A stretch of 5,886 nt of DNA from Nitratifractor sp. (lineage in GTDB: Bacteria > Campylobacterota > Campylobacteria > Campylobacterales > Sulfurovaceae): positions 1 through 5,886 of the forward strand of contig WFYP01000011.1 of assembly GCA_015490055.1 (NCBI GenBank). The letters are read 5' to 3'. Shown one piece after another: positions 1-5,491 of this stretch (the stretch's first letter is position 1; the number at the start of each line of letters is the position of its first letter). Made by a program: the position numbers and the translations under genes. The notes under the pieces are model-generated. The model had not been told where the DNA came from, did not search any database, and saw nothing but the letters and a program-made list of their open reading frames with translations.

Positions 1-2
1 AC

Positions 3-227
3 TATACAGATATAAGAGTTAAAAAATTTGAGTTAAAAAGAAGAAATTATATAGTTCCTAGTAAAATTGTTACTTTTAGAAACGATAGGGCAAAAAAACT
101 TAAAAAAAATAGTTTTATATTATTGCCACTGCAAAAATTAAAACATCATACTAAGTATAGAGTATTTTTGCAAGCTATGATAGATGGAAAACTTAAAAAA
201 GTTAGCTGGAGATTTAAAACTCGTTAG
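3..227 (+). CDS. 3' end of an unidentified gene; Ig-like/beta-sandwich C-terminal tail
   Basis: The frame is open from the left edge to a TAG at 225-227 and gives the last 74 residues of a protein whose start lies outside the window. The tail is very rich in Lys and Arg. Its last 35 residues follow a pattern typical of bacterial Ig-like (SbsA-type) and similar beta-sandwich domains: a hydrophobic strand ending in PLQKLKHHTKYRVFL, then a turn with DGK, then a final strand WRFKTR. In that family a 'L.P...L...T.Y.V' strand is followed by a closing 'W.F.T' strand, so this is probably the end of such a domain, perhaps on an exported protein such as a CAP-domain protein. That is inference from pattern only. 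The stop codon shares two bases with the stop of the convergent NifU-domain gene, so the genes overlap tail to tail by four bases. Confidence 0.55.
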   Translation, partial: YTDIRVKKFELKRRNYIVPSKIVTFRNDRAKKLKKNSFILLPLQKLKHHTKYRVFLQAMIDGKLKKVSWRFKTR

Positions 228-235
228 CTAGCTTT
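198..235 (-). terminator. possible intrinsic terminator of the NifU-domain gene, inside the convergent gene's 3' end
   Basis: Bases 198-207 (AAAGTTAGCT) and 226-235 (AGCTAGCTTT) are inverted repeats with one imperfect pair (202/231) and an 18-base loop. Read on the minus strand, the hairpin comes right at the stop codon of the NifU-domain gene and runs into six T's (complement of the A's at 195-200), as in a Rho-independent terminator. The stem is AT-rich, has an A.C mismatch on this strand and a long loop, so it would be weak. On the plus strand the mismatch becomes a G.U wobble, but no T run follows. Confidence 0.3.
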
Positions 236-514
236 ATATATACCCTCTGGTAAAGTGTCTTCTTGTCCTGGGAATATACTTTCTACACTTATTTCTGGAT
301 GTATTAATTCTCTAAGTTTTTTTTGTACAACCATTTTTGTTGTCATTACACTCATAGAACAGCCATTGCATGTTCCACCTAATTCTACATAAATTACGCC
401 ATCTTTTACACCTAAAAGCTTCATTGTCCCTTCATGAGACTTTACATACTCCTCAATTTTTGGAAGATAGTTTTTTGTTGCAATATATAAATCTTCATCT
501 GAAAATGGTATCAT
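224..514 (-). CDS. small NifU C-terminal-domain (Fe-S scaffold-like) protein
   Basis: This 96-residue protein matches the stand-alone NifU C-terminal domain, which in Nfu-type proteins binds a [4Fe-4S] cluster at a CxxC pair across a dimer and passes it to apo-proteins in the cytosol. The core is visible: a helix at about 5-26, then LLGVKDGVIYVELGGTCNGC (33-52) with the cysteines C49 and C52, then a helix with the family's T-x-K pattern (about 53-70), then IHPEISVESI. The start MIPFSDEDL resembles that of Campylobacterota homologues. The usual acidic 'DGG' before the first strand is here HEG (27-29), and the segment after the cysteines is MSVMTTKMV instead of the more common SxxTLKxG, so it is a divergent member or a paralogue. 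The ATG at 512-514 has AAAGG (complement of 524-528) nine bases upstream. The tail after residue 82 (GQEDTLPEGIYKAS) is polar. Cluster binding is inferred, not shown. Confidence 0.85.
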   Translation of the reverse strand: MIPFSDEDLYIATKNYLPKIEEYVKSHEGTMKLLGVKDGVIYVELGGTCNGCSMSVMTTKMVVQKKLRELIHPEISVESIFPGQEDTLPEGIYKAS

Positions 515-543
515 TACTTTTAACCTTTATTAAAATTTGGAAA

Positions 544-552
544 AATATAACA
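544..552 (-). promoter_or_regulatory. predicted extended -10 element of the NifU-domain gene
   Basis: On the minus strand this reads TGTTATATT, a TGn extended -10 joined to TATATT. It would start transcription near 537, giving a leader of roughly 22 bases that contains the AAAGG ribosome site at 524-528. There is no clear -35 box, which is common in Campylobacterota promoters; T-rich DNA (complement of the A run 563-569) lies upstream of it. Confidence 0.4.
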
Positions 553-561
553 CAATATATT
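546..561 (+). promoter_or_regulatory. candidate -10 region(s) for the ComF-family gene in the divergent spacer
   Basis: Two -10-like hexamers face the ComF-family gene: TATAAC at 546-551 and TATATT at 556-561. Neither has a TGn extension or a convincing -35 box, so which is used cannot be told. They overlap the -10 of the oppositely directed gene, so the 72-base spacer would serve as a compact divergent promoter. The ribosome site GGAG at 579-582 lies four bases before the ATG. Confidence 0.3.
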
Positions 562-586
562 TAAAAAAAGATAAATTTGGAGAACA

Positions 587-1183
587 ATGCGCTGTTTTAG
601 TTGTGATAAATTATCTATAGAACCTATTTGCAAAGAGTGTCAAAAAGAGTTTTTAATCCCTGAAATGATAGAAAAAGAAGTTGGAAATTTAGATATAGTC
701 AGCTTTTTTGATTACTATTTAACTGTAGAATTTGTAAAAAGTAAATATATATCTAGTGGCTATAGAATATATAAATTTTTAGCTAAAAAATTTTTTGCCC
801 CATTTTTAAAGGCGTATGTAGAAAATATAGATTGTGATAAAATATATGTAATAGGTATAGATGAAAATGTAGATAGAGGTTACTCTAATGTAGCAATTTT
901 AACTCATTATTCTACAAAAAAAAATAAAAAAGCTATTGCACTACATAATGTATTAAAAGCACAAAATAGAGTACAATATGCGGGGCAGTCTCTGGAATTT
1001 AGATTAGAAAACCCTAGAGATTTTATATATAAAGGTCCTGAGAATATAGATGCAATAATTATAGATGATACTACAACTACAGGAACTACCCTTGAGCAAG
1101 CCCATAGAGTCCTAAAAAAACATAATGTTAATGTACACTTTGCTTTAACATTGGCAAATGCAAGAGAAGGGATGGATTATTAG
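587..1183 (+). CDS. ComF-family phosphoribosyltransferase with N-terminal zinc ribbon
   Basis: A 198-residue protein of the ComF/GntX type. The N-terminus holds two cysteine pairs, C3-x2-C6 and C15-x2-C18, as in the ComF zinc ribbon. A central part with NRVQYAGQSLEFRLENPRDF (127-146) corresponds to the family's 'Q..L....R..N....F' segment. The PRPP-binding loop is AIIIDDTTTTGTTL (156-169), with acidic D160-D161 and the phosphate-binding T-T-T-T-G turn. In naturally competent bacteria ComF is needed for DNA uptake, probably helping single-stranded DNA enter the cytosol; its substrate is not established, and elsewhere the family has been linked to other DNA roles. The length is slightly below the usual 200-240. 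The ATG is supported by GGAG at 579-582 and by the zinc ribbon starting at residue 3. It stands apart from the downstream operon by 106 bases with its own promoter. Confidence 0.87.
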   Translation: MRCFSCDKLSIEPICKECQKEFLIPEMIEKEVGNLDIVSFFDYYLTVEFVKSKYISSGYRIYKFLAKKFFAPFLKAYVENIDCDKIYVIGIDENVDRGYSNVAILTHYSTKKNKKAIALHNVLKAQNRVQYAGQSLEFRLENPRDFIYKGPENIDAIIIDDTTTTGTTLEQAHRVLKKHNVNVHFALTLANAREGMDY

Positions 1184-1212
1184 CGTTGCAAAATGTATCT
1201 AAAAGAGAGATG

Positions 1213-1251
1213 TTATTAAGTATAGTCGATTATTAGAGCTTCCCTTAATAA
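1213..1251. repeat. 8-bp perfect inverted repeat upstream of the operon promoter
   Basis: TTATTAAG (1213-1220) and CTTAATAA (1244-1251) are perfect inverted copies separated by 23 bases; a G.T pair at 1212/1252 could add a ninth. The right arm ends seven bases before the extended -10 and so covers the place of a -35 box. It could be a binding site for a dimeric regulator or a weak hairpin at the end of the ComF-family transcript. No T run follows, so a classical terminator is unlikely. In DNA this AT-rich, an 8-bp match may also be chance. Confidence 0.35.
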
Positions 1252-1257
1252 TTTGAG

Positions 1258-1266
1258 TGATATAAT
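1258..1266 (+). promoter_or_regulatory. strong extended -10 promoter of the DUF2018-prenyl synthase-hemA-proS-fxsA operon
   Basis: The bases read TGATATAAT, a perfect TATAAT hexamer (1261-1266) with the TG dinucleotide one base upstream. A 17-base spacing would put the -35 at 1238-1243 (GCTTCC), which does not match TTGACA; an extended -10 without a -35 is normal for the sigma-70 type promoters of Campylobacterota. Transcription would start near 1273, giving a leader of about 17 bases with AGGA (1279-1282) seven bases before the ATG at 1290. Confidence 0.65.
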
Positions 1267-1289
1267 GCAAAAAAAAATAGGAATATTTT

Positions 1290-1568
1290 ATGAATATATT
1301 TGACGATGATGATTTTATGAGTACGACTCCAAAAGATAACTTTATGTCTATTATAAAGACTGCAAACCAAAATATTGTAGCTATGGAGATAGAAAAAGTT
1401 TTTGCAAGATTAGCACTCGCTGAAAAATTATTAGAAGAAAATGGATTAGAAGAAGAGTATGAAAAACAACTTAAAACATTTGAAGTTGTAGAACCTAAAG
1501 AGTATGAGAATAGAGTAAATTCACTATTCATTGAAACTGTTGGTAATATTGTAACACAGTGTGAATAG
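1290..1568 (+). CDS. DUF2018 family protein (HP0242-like, knotted-dimer fold)
   Basis: This 92-residue acidic, all-helical protein resembles H. pylori HP0242 (DUF2018), which has nearly the same length and crystallises as an intertwined, pseudo-knotted homodimer. Shared landmarks, compared from memory of HP0242, are P-x-D near residue 14, the I-I pair at 21-22, the amphipathic LALAEKLLEENGLEEEYE stretch (42-59) and the final helix ending in a 'NI' followed by a short tail (about 84-92). Predicted helices lie at about 16-24, 29-50, 53-66 and 70-88; there is no signal peptide, membrane segment or enzyme motif. It is the first gene of the operon, as HP0242 lies just upstream of the prenyl synthase/hemA/proS genes in H. 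pylori. The start is clear: AGGA at 1279-1282 with a seven-base spacer. Its function is unknown, and I do not assign one. Confidence 0.85.
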   Translation: MNIFDDDDFMSTTPKDNFMSIIKTANQNIVAMEIEKVFARLALAEKLLEENGLEEEYEKQLKTFEVVEPKEYENRVNSLFIETVGNIVTQCE

Positions 1569-1571
1569 GGA
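1567..1571 (+). promoter_or_regulatory. ribosome binding site favouring the GTG at 1579 for the prenyl synthase
   Basis: AGGGA overlaps the TAG stop of the DUF2018 gene (1566-1568) and ends seven bases before GTG 1579-1581. The other in-frame GTG at 1561-1563 has no purine-rich site at a workable distance. Ribosomes finishing the DUF2018 gene would stop on top of this site, which suggests translational coupling. Confidence 0.55.
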
Positions 1572-1578
1572 TTTAATA

Positions 1579-2475
1579 GTGCTAGAAGCAGTAGAGAGAA
1601 AAATAGAGCAGTATGTTTTAGACTTAAACGAGCCAGATATTGCAAAAGTGGTATCTAAAATACCAGCAGGTAAACGCTTAAGAGCTAAACTTATGTTAGA
1701 GATTGCTGGCAATGGTTTAAGTGTTGTAAAATCTGCTGCTATTGTAGAGATGATACATGCTGCAAGCTTATTACACGATGATGTTATTGATGATGCTTCT
1801 ACAAGAAGAGGAGTCGATTCTATAAATGCTATTTTTGGTAATAAAAGTGCAATTATGGTTGGAGATGTTTTATACTCTAAAGCATTCTATGAACTTATCG
1901 ATATAGATAGATTTGTAGCAAAGAGTATCTCTAATGCAGTTGTTCAATTAAGCATTGGTGAGCGTAAAGATGTCTATATGGGTGATAGTTTTAATACAGA
2001 TAAAGCTGCCTATATAGAGATGATTTATCAAAAAACAGCTGCACTTATAGAGGCAGCTTCTGAATCTGCTGCAATACTAGCTGGCAAGCCTAAAGATATA
2101 TATAAAACATATGGAAGAAACTTAGGAATAGCATTTCAAATGATAGATGATATTTTAGATATTGTATCTGATTCTAAAACATTGGGTAAACCTGCTCTTA
2201 ATGACTTTAAAGAGGGTAAAACTACTCTACCGTACATATATTTATATGAAGTATTAAACACAGAAGATAAAGAGAAGTTAAAATCTTTACACAAAAGAGC
2301 ATTAAAACTAAATGAACAAGAGTGGATATTGGCTAAATTTAAAGAGTATAATATAATAGAAAAAGCTAAACAAGAAGCTTTTGAACTGATAAATGAAGCG
2401 ATAGAGATAATGCAAAAAGCAGGTGAGCATGGTTTAGAAGCAATAGCTATAAAAATGGTAGATAGGAGCTTTTAG
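1579..2475 (+). CDS. ispB: long-chain polyprenyl diphosphate synthase (trans-isoprenyl synthase family)
   Basis: It condenses isopentenyl diphosphate units onto an allylic primer to make the all-trans side chain of the respiratory quinone. Numbering from the GTG at 1579 (298 residues): the IPP-binding GKRLRAKL is at 31-38, the first Asp-rich motif is DDVID with D67, D68 and D71, K-T-A of the family lies at about 152-154, and the second motif DDILD has D190, D191 and D194. GKTTLP follows at 213-218. The first motif is the short DDxxD form, not the DDxxxxD of IspA-type farnesyl synthases, and the residues five and four before it are small (A62, S63); both features favour a long product. H. pylori HP0240, the positional equivalent, is called octaprenyl diphosphate synthase, though these bacteria carry menaquinone-6, so C30-C40 is open. 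A start at GTG 1561 (304 residues, overlapping the previous gene by eight bases) is possible but lacks a ribosome site. The stop overlaps hemA by one base. Confidence 0.94.
   Translation: MLEAVERKIEQYVLDLNEPDIAKVVSKIPAGKRLRAKLMLEIAGNGLSVVKSAAIVEMIHAASLLHDDVIDDASTRRGVDSINAIFGNKSAIMVGDVLYSKAFYELIDIDRFVAKSISNAVVQLSIGERKDVYMGDSFNTDKAAYIEMIYQKTAALIEAASESAAILAGKPKDIYKTYGRNLGIAFQMIDDILDIVSDSKTLGKPALNDFKEGKTTLPYIYLYEVLNTEDKEKLKSLHKRALKLNEQEWILAKFKEYNIIEKAKQEAFELINEAIEIMQKAGEHGLEAIAIKMVDRSF
2464..2468 (+). promoter_or_regulatory. ribosome binding site supporting the GTG start of hemA
   Basis: A full AGGAG lies inside the last codons of the prenyl synthase gene, six bases before GTG 2475-2477. The GTG shares its first base with the upstream TAG stop (TAGTG), a layout typical of stop-restart translation. 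This site decides the start, as the next in-frame ATG is far downstream and would remove the conserved N-terminal domain with the catalytic cysteine. Confidence 0.85.
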
Positions 2476-3761
2476 TGTATTATCAAGTTGTTAGTTTTAA
2501 TTATAAAAAGTGTTCGTTAGAGCAGAGGGAATCTATTGCATTTAAGGATGAAAATGAAATTAAAGAATTTTTAAAGGCTTTAACAAACTTTGATTTTATT
2601 TTAGAAGCATTTGTTGTAAATACATGCAATAGAGTCGAAATTGTAGTAGCAAGTCGAGATAACTTTGCTACATATCACGCAATTTTAGGGATTTTAAGTA
2701 AAACAAAGGGTATTAATTTTTATGAGTTAGAGAAAAGTGCCCTTCGTTTTGAAGAGAATGAAGCAGTAGAACACTTTTTTAATGTTGTATCTTCGCTAGA
2801 CTCTATGGTTGTGGGAGAGGCTCAAATTACAGGTCAAGTAAAAGATGCTTTTAGAGTTTCTTTTAAAAATGGAACTGCTGGAAAAGAGCTTAATAGGTTA
2901 CTTAGCCATGCAGTAAAATGTGCTGCTGAAATTAGAAATAGCACAAATATATCTGAACACCCAATATCAATAGCTTCCGTAGCAGTAGCACAAGCCGAAG
3001 AGGAATTAAGTTCTCTATCTGGTATGGTTGGCGTAGTAATTGGCTCTGGAGAAATGGGTAAATTGGCAGCTAAACATTTACTAAGAGCAGGAGCAGATGT
3101 CTTATTGATTTCTCGAACAAAAGAGCATGCACAGGAGCTTGCACAAGAGTTAGGAGAGAATGTAAAAGTGGGAAGTTACGAAAAATTGCCTAGTTATATT
3201 AATAAATATAGACTACTTTTTACAGCGACTTCATCTAAAGAGCCAATAATTACAAGTGATATGATAGAAGAAAAAAATATGGATAGGCTTTGGTTTGATA
3301 TGGCAATACCTAGAGATATAGATAAAAATATAATTGTAGATAGAATAAAAACTTACTATATTGATGATTTGCAAGAGATATCTAAAAATAATCATGCACT
3401 TAGAAGAGAGCAAGCTATTATAGCAGCAGACATAGTTAAAAAACATAAAAAAGAGTTTTTAAGATGGCTACAAGCATTAGCTGTTGAACCTGTTATTAAA
3501 CAGATGCGTTTAAGTATTCAAGATATTGTAAAACAAGAGGTTGCAAGAGTTACAAAAAAAGGGTATTTACCTAAAGAGTCTAGTGAAAATTTAGAGTATA
3601 TGGCTCTGCAACTTTTTGATAAATTTTTACACAACCCCACAAAGAAGATGCGAGAGTTATCTAAAGAGAGTGAAGGTACAGTTGCAATTAATGCAATTAA
3701 AGAGATATTTAATGTAAACACAGATAGTGTTGATCCACAAAAATATAAAAAGGATAATTAA
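2475..3761 (+). CDS. hemA: glutamyl-tRNA reductase
   Basis: HemA reduces the glutamate on charged Glu-tRNA to glutamate-1-semialdehyde with NADPH, the first committed step of C5-pathway tetrapyrrole (heme) synthesis in the cytosol. The three domains of this V-shaped dimer are visible in 428 residues, a normal length. The catalytic domain (1 to about 155) carries the nucleophile C51 in NTCNR and the conserved R18 and VVGEAQITGQVK (112-123). The NADPH-binding Rossmann domain (about 165-310) has VIGSGEMGKLAAKHLL (188-203), FDMAIPRDID (274-283) and YYIDDL (294-299). The C-terminal helical dimerisation domain has LHNPTKKMREL (385-395). The last 15 residues are polar and probably loose. Being third in the operon, after the quinone side-chain enzyme and before proS, follows the Campylobacterota order. 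A GTG start with a strong ribosome site suggests that its dose depends on coupling to the upstream gene. All key residues I can check are present. Confidence 0.98.
   Translation: MYYQVVSFNYKKCSLEQRESIAFKDENEIKEFLKALTNFDFILEAFVVNTCNRVEIVVASRDNFATYHAILGILSKTKGINFYELEKSALRFEENEAVEHFFNVVSSLDSMVVGEAQITGQVKDAFRVSFKNGTAGKELNRLLSHAVKCAAEIRNSTNISEHPISIASVAVAQAEEELSSLSGMVGVVIGSGEMGKLAAKHLLRAGADVLLISRTKEHAQELAQELGENVKVGSYEKLPSYINKYRLLFTATSSKEPIITSDMIEEKNMDRLWFDMAIPRDIDKNIIVDRIKTYYIDDLQEISKNNHALRREQAIIAADIVKKHKKEFLRWLQALAVEPVIKQMRLSIQDIVKQEVARVTKKGYLPKESSENLEYMALQLFDKFLHNPTKKMRELSKESEGTVAINAIKEIFNVNTDSVDPQKYKKDN
3750..3754 (+). promoter_or_regulatory. ribosome binding site of proS
   Basis: AAGGA in the last codons of hemA lies nine bases before ATG 3764. 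It supports this start; the gene begins two bases after the hemA stop. Confidence 0.75.
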
Positions 3762-3763
3762 TA

Positions 3764-5491
3764 ATGAAATTTTCAGAAGCTTTTATATTTACATCAAAAG
3801 ATGTACCAAGTGAGGCTACTTTAGCAAGCCATATATATTTACTAAAAGGTGGCTTCATACAAAGCGTCGGAGCAGGATTATATAACTTTTTGCCATTAGG
3901 TAAAAAAGTTTTAGACAAAGTACACGCAGTTGCTAAAGAGGAGCTAGATAAAGTAGGTTGTCAAGAGGTTGAGCTAGCTTTTGTAACTCCAAGCGAATTT
4001 TGGCAAGAGAGTGGTAGATTCGAGAAATATGGCAAAGAGTTACTTCGTTTTAAAGATAGAAAAGATGCAGAGTTTGTATTAGGTCCAACACACGAAGAGA
4101 TGATGGTAAACTTAGTACGCTCATATGTAAAAAGTTATAAGCAACTTCCAATAAATCTATACCAGATAAAAACAAAATTTAGAGACGAAATTAGACCAAG
4201 ATTTGGGTTAATGCGTGGGCGTGAATTTTTAATGAAAGATGGTTATAGCTTCCATAAAGATGAAGAGTCTATGATAAAAGATGGCTTTAATAAAATGGAA
4301 GAGACTTATAGTAATATCTTTAAAAGATTAGGGCTAGATTTTAGAGTTGTAGAAGCAGACAGCGGTGCTATTGGTGGAAGCGGAAGCAAAGAGTTTATGG
4401 TGCTTGCAGATAGTGGAGAAGATACAATAGTAGTATGTGAAGATTGCGAATATGGAGCAAACATAGAAGCAGCCGTTAGAGCAAATCCAAAAGCTCCACA
4501 CGAAGCAAATAGTGAGTACGAAAGACCAGAGATGAACTTTGGTAAATTTCTTACTCCAAATGTTAAAACTATAGATGAGTTGGCAGAATTTTTTAAGATA
4601 GAGCCATATTATCTTTTAAAAGTTGTAGCTAAAAAAGCACTTTATGATGATGGTGTAGAGAAAATTGCACTATTTGGTATTAGAGGAAGCGATGAGTTAC
4701 AAGAGGTAAAAGCTTGCAATGCAGTAGATGCTAACGATTTAGTAGATATTAACGATGAAGAGTTGCAAGAGGCTGGACTAACACCTGGTTTTATGGGTCC
4801 AAAAGATTTACCAGAAGATATTTTGTTTGTTGCAGATAATCAATTAAAGGGTGAGATAGCTACGATTGCAGGGGCTAACGAAGTAGATTACCACTATGTA
4901 GGTTTAAACTTAGTAGAGTTAGGTTTAGAGTATAAAGATTTAGTTGCCGTAAAAGAGGGCGATAAGTGTGCAAGATGTGAAAATGGTAAATTAAAATATA
5001 CAAAAGGTATAGAAGTAGGGCATATTTTCCAATTAGGTGATAGATACTCTGCACCAATGAAAGCAGAATTTTTAGATGAAAATGGAAAATCTAAACCATT
5101 CTTAATGGGAACTTACGGTATTGGAATTTCAAGACTCTTAGCTGCAATTATTGAGCAAAATCACGATGATAGAGGACCTATCTGGACAAAAGAGAGTACA
5201 CCTTTTGATTTAGAGATAATTGTATCAAACATTAAAAAAGAGGAAGAGTTAAACTTAGGTGAGAGTTTATACAAAGAACTTGGTAAAGATTTCGATGTGC
5301 TATTAGATGATAGAAAAGAGAGATTTGGTTTTAAAATTAGTGATTTTGAACTTTTGGGTATTCCATACGCTATTATAGTTGGTAAAAAAGTAAAAGATGG
5401 CTTGGTAGAGATAGTAAATAGAAAAACTCTTGAAAAAGAGGAAGTTGCAGTTGATGAAGTTGCAAATAAAATTAGAGAATATTTAGTATAA
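3764..5491 (+). CDS. proS: prolyl-tRNA synthetase, bacterial type with editing domain
   Basis: This class II enzyme charges tRNA-Pro with proline in the cytosol. The 575-residue length is that of the long bacterial (ProS type 1) form. Motif 1 is around GAGLYNFLPLGKKV (36-49); the proline-pocket loop LGPTHEE (106-112) has T109 and E111; motif 2 runs from FRDEIRPRFGLMRGREF (139-155); motif 3 is GTYGIGISRLLAAI (449-462), with the ATP-binding arginine R457. Between motifs 2 and 3 is the insertion (INS) domain, about 224-407, which clears Ala-tRNA-Pro; it includes YLLKVVAK with K286 in the place of the editing lysine, GIRGSDELQEVKA (305-317) and GPKDLP (345-350). Cysteine pairs C225/C228 and C402/C405 flank the INS domain and could bind zinc, as seen in many non-enteric ProS. 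The C-terminal anticodon-binding domain covers about 480-575, with LDDRKERFGFKISD (514-527). It lies two bases after hemA and abuts the next gene. Confidence 0.99.
   Translation: MKFSEAFIFTSKDVPSEATLASHIYLLKGGFIQSVGAGLYNFLPLGKKVLDKVHAVAKEELDKVGCQEVELAFVTPSEFWQESGRFEKYGKELLRFKDRKDAEFVLGPTHEEMMVNLVRSYVKSYKQLPINLYQIKTKFRDEIRPRFGLMRGREFLMKDGYSFHKDEESMIKDGFNKMEETYSNIFKRLGLDFRVVEADSGAIGGSGSKEFMVLADSGEDTIVVCEDCEYGANIEAAVRANPKAPHEANSEYERPEMNFGKFLTPNVKTIDELAEFFKIEPYYLLKVVAKKALYDDGVEKIALFGIRGSDELQEVKACNAVDANDLVDINDEELQEAGLTPGFMGPKDLPEDILFVADNQLKGEIATIAGANEVDYHYVGLNLVELGLEYKDLVAVKEGDKCARCENGKLKYTKGIEVGHIFQLGDRYSAPMKAEFLDENGKSKPFLMGTYGIGISRLLAAIIEQNHDDRGPIWTKESTPFDLEIIVSNIKKEEELNLGESLYKELGKDFDVLLDDRKERFGFKISDFELLGIPYAIIVGKKVKDGLVEIVNRKTLEKEEVAVDEVANKIREYLV

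Noticed and set aside
370..564. Open frame of 64 codons on the plus strand over the NifU-domain gene
   Set aside because: It is the antisense shadow of the conserved CxxC region; the His/Leu-rich product is not protein-like and no ribosome site precedes it.
1213..1251. Inverted repeat read as an intrinsic terminator of the ComF-family gene
   Set aside because: The stem is almost all A-T, the loop is 23 bases and no T run follows either arm, so a regulator site or chance is as likely; kept only as a repeat.
1184..1289. Possible small gene, RNA gene or riboswitch in the spacer before the DUF2018 gene
   Set aside because: The only ATG frames are fewer than ten codons. The predicted leader is about 17 bases, too short for a riboswitch, and nothing folds like a tRNA or known small RNA.
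1199..1645. Open frame of 148 codons on the minus strand over the DUF2018 gene and the promoter spacer
   Set aside because: It is antisense to a gene with a clear family match and ribosome site, its translation is a Ser/Phe/Leu-rich mirror of acidic helical codons, and it has no recognisable motif.
3231..3446. Minus-strand open frame inside hemA, and similar ones at 3518-3721, 3709-3918 and 4875-5057
   Set aside because: All lie antisense to hemA or proS regions with intact conserved motifs, and their products are low-complexity Ile/Tyr/Ser-rich strings without family features.
4436..4981. Cysteine pairs C225/C228 and C402/C405 of ProS as a novel zinc site
   Set aside because: Similar paired cysteines around the editing domain are common in bacterial ProS outside the enterics, so this is a family feature rather than a novelty.
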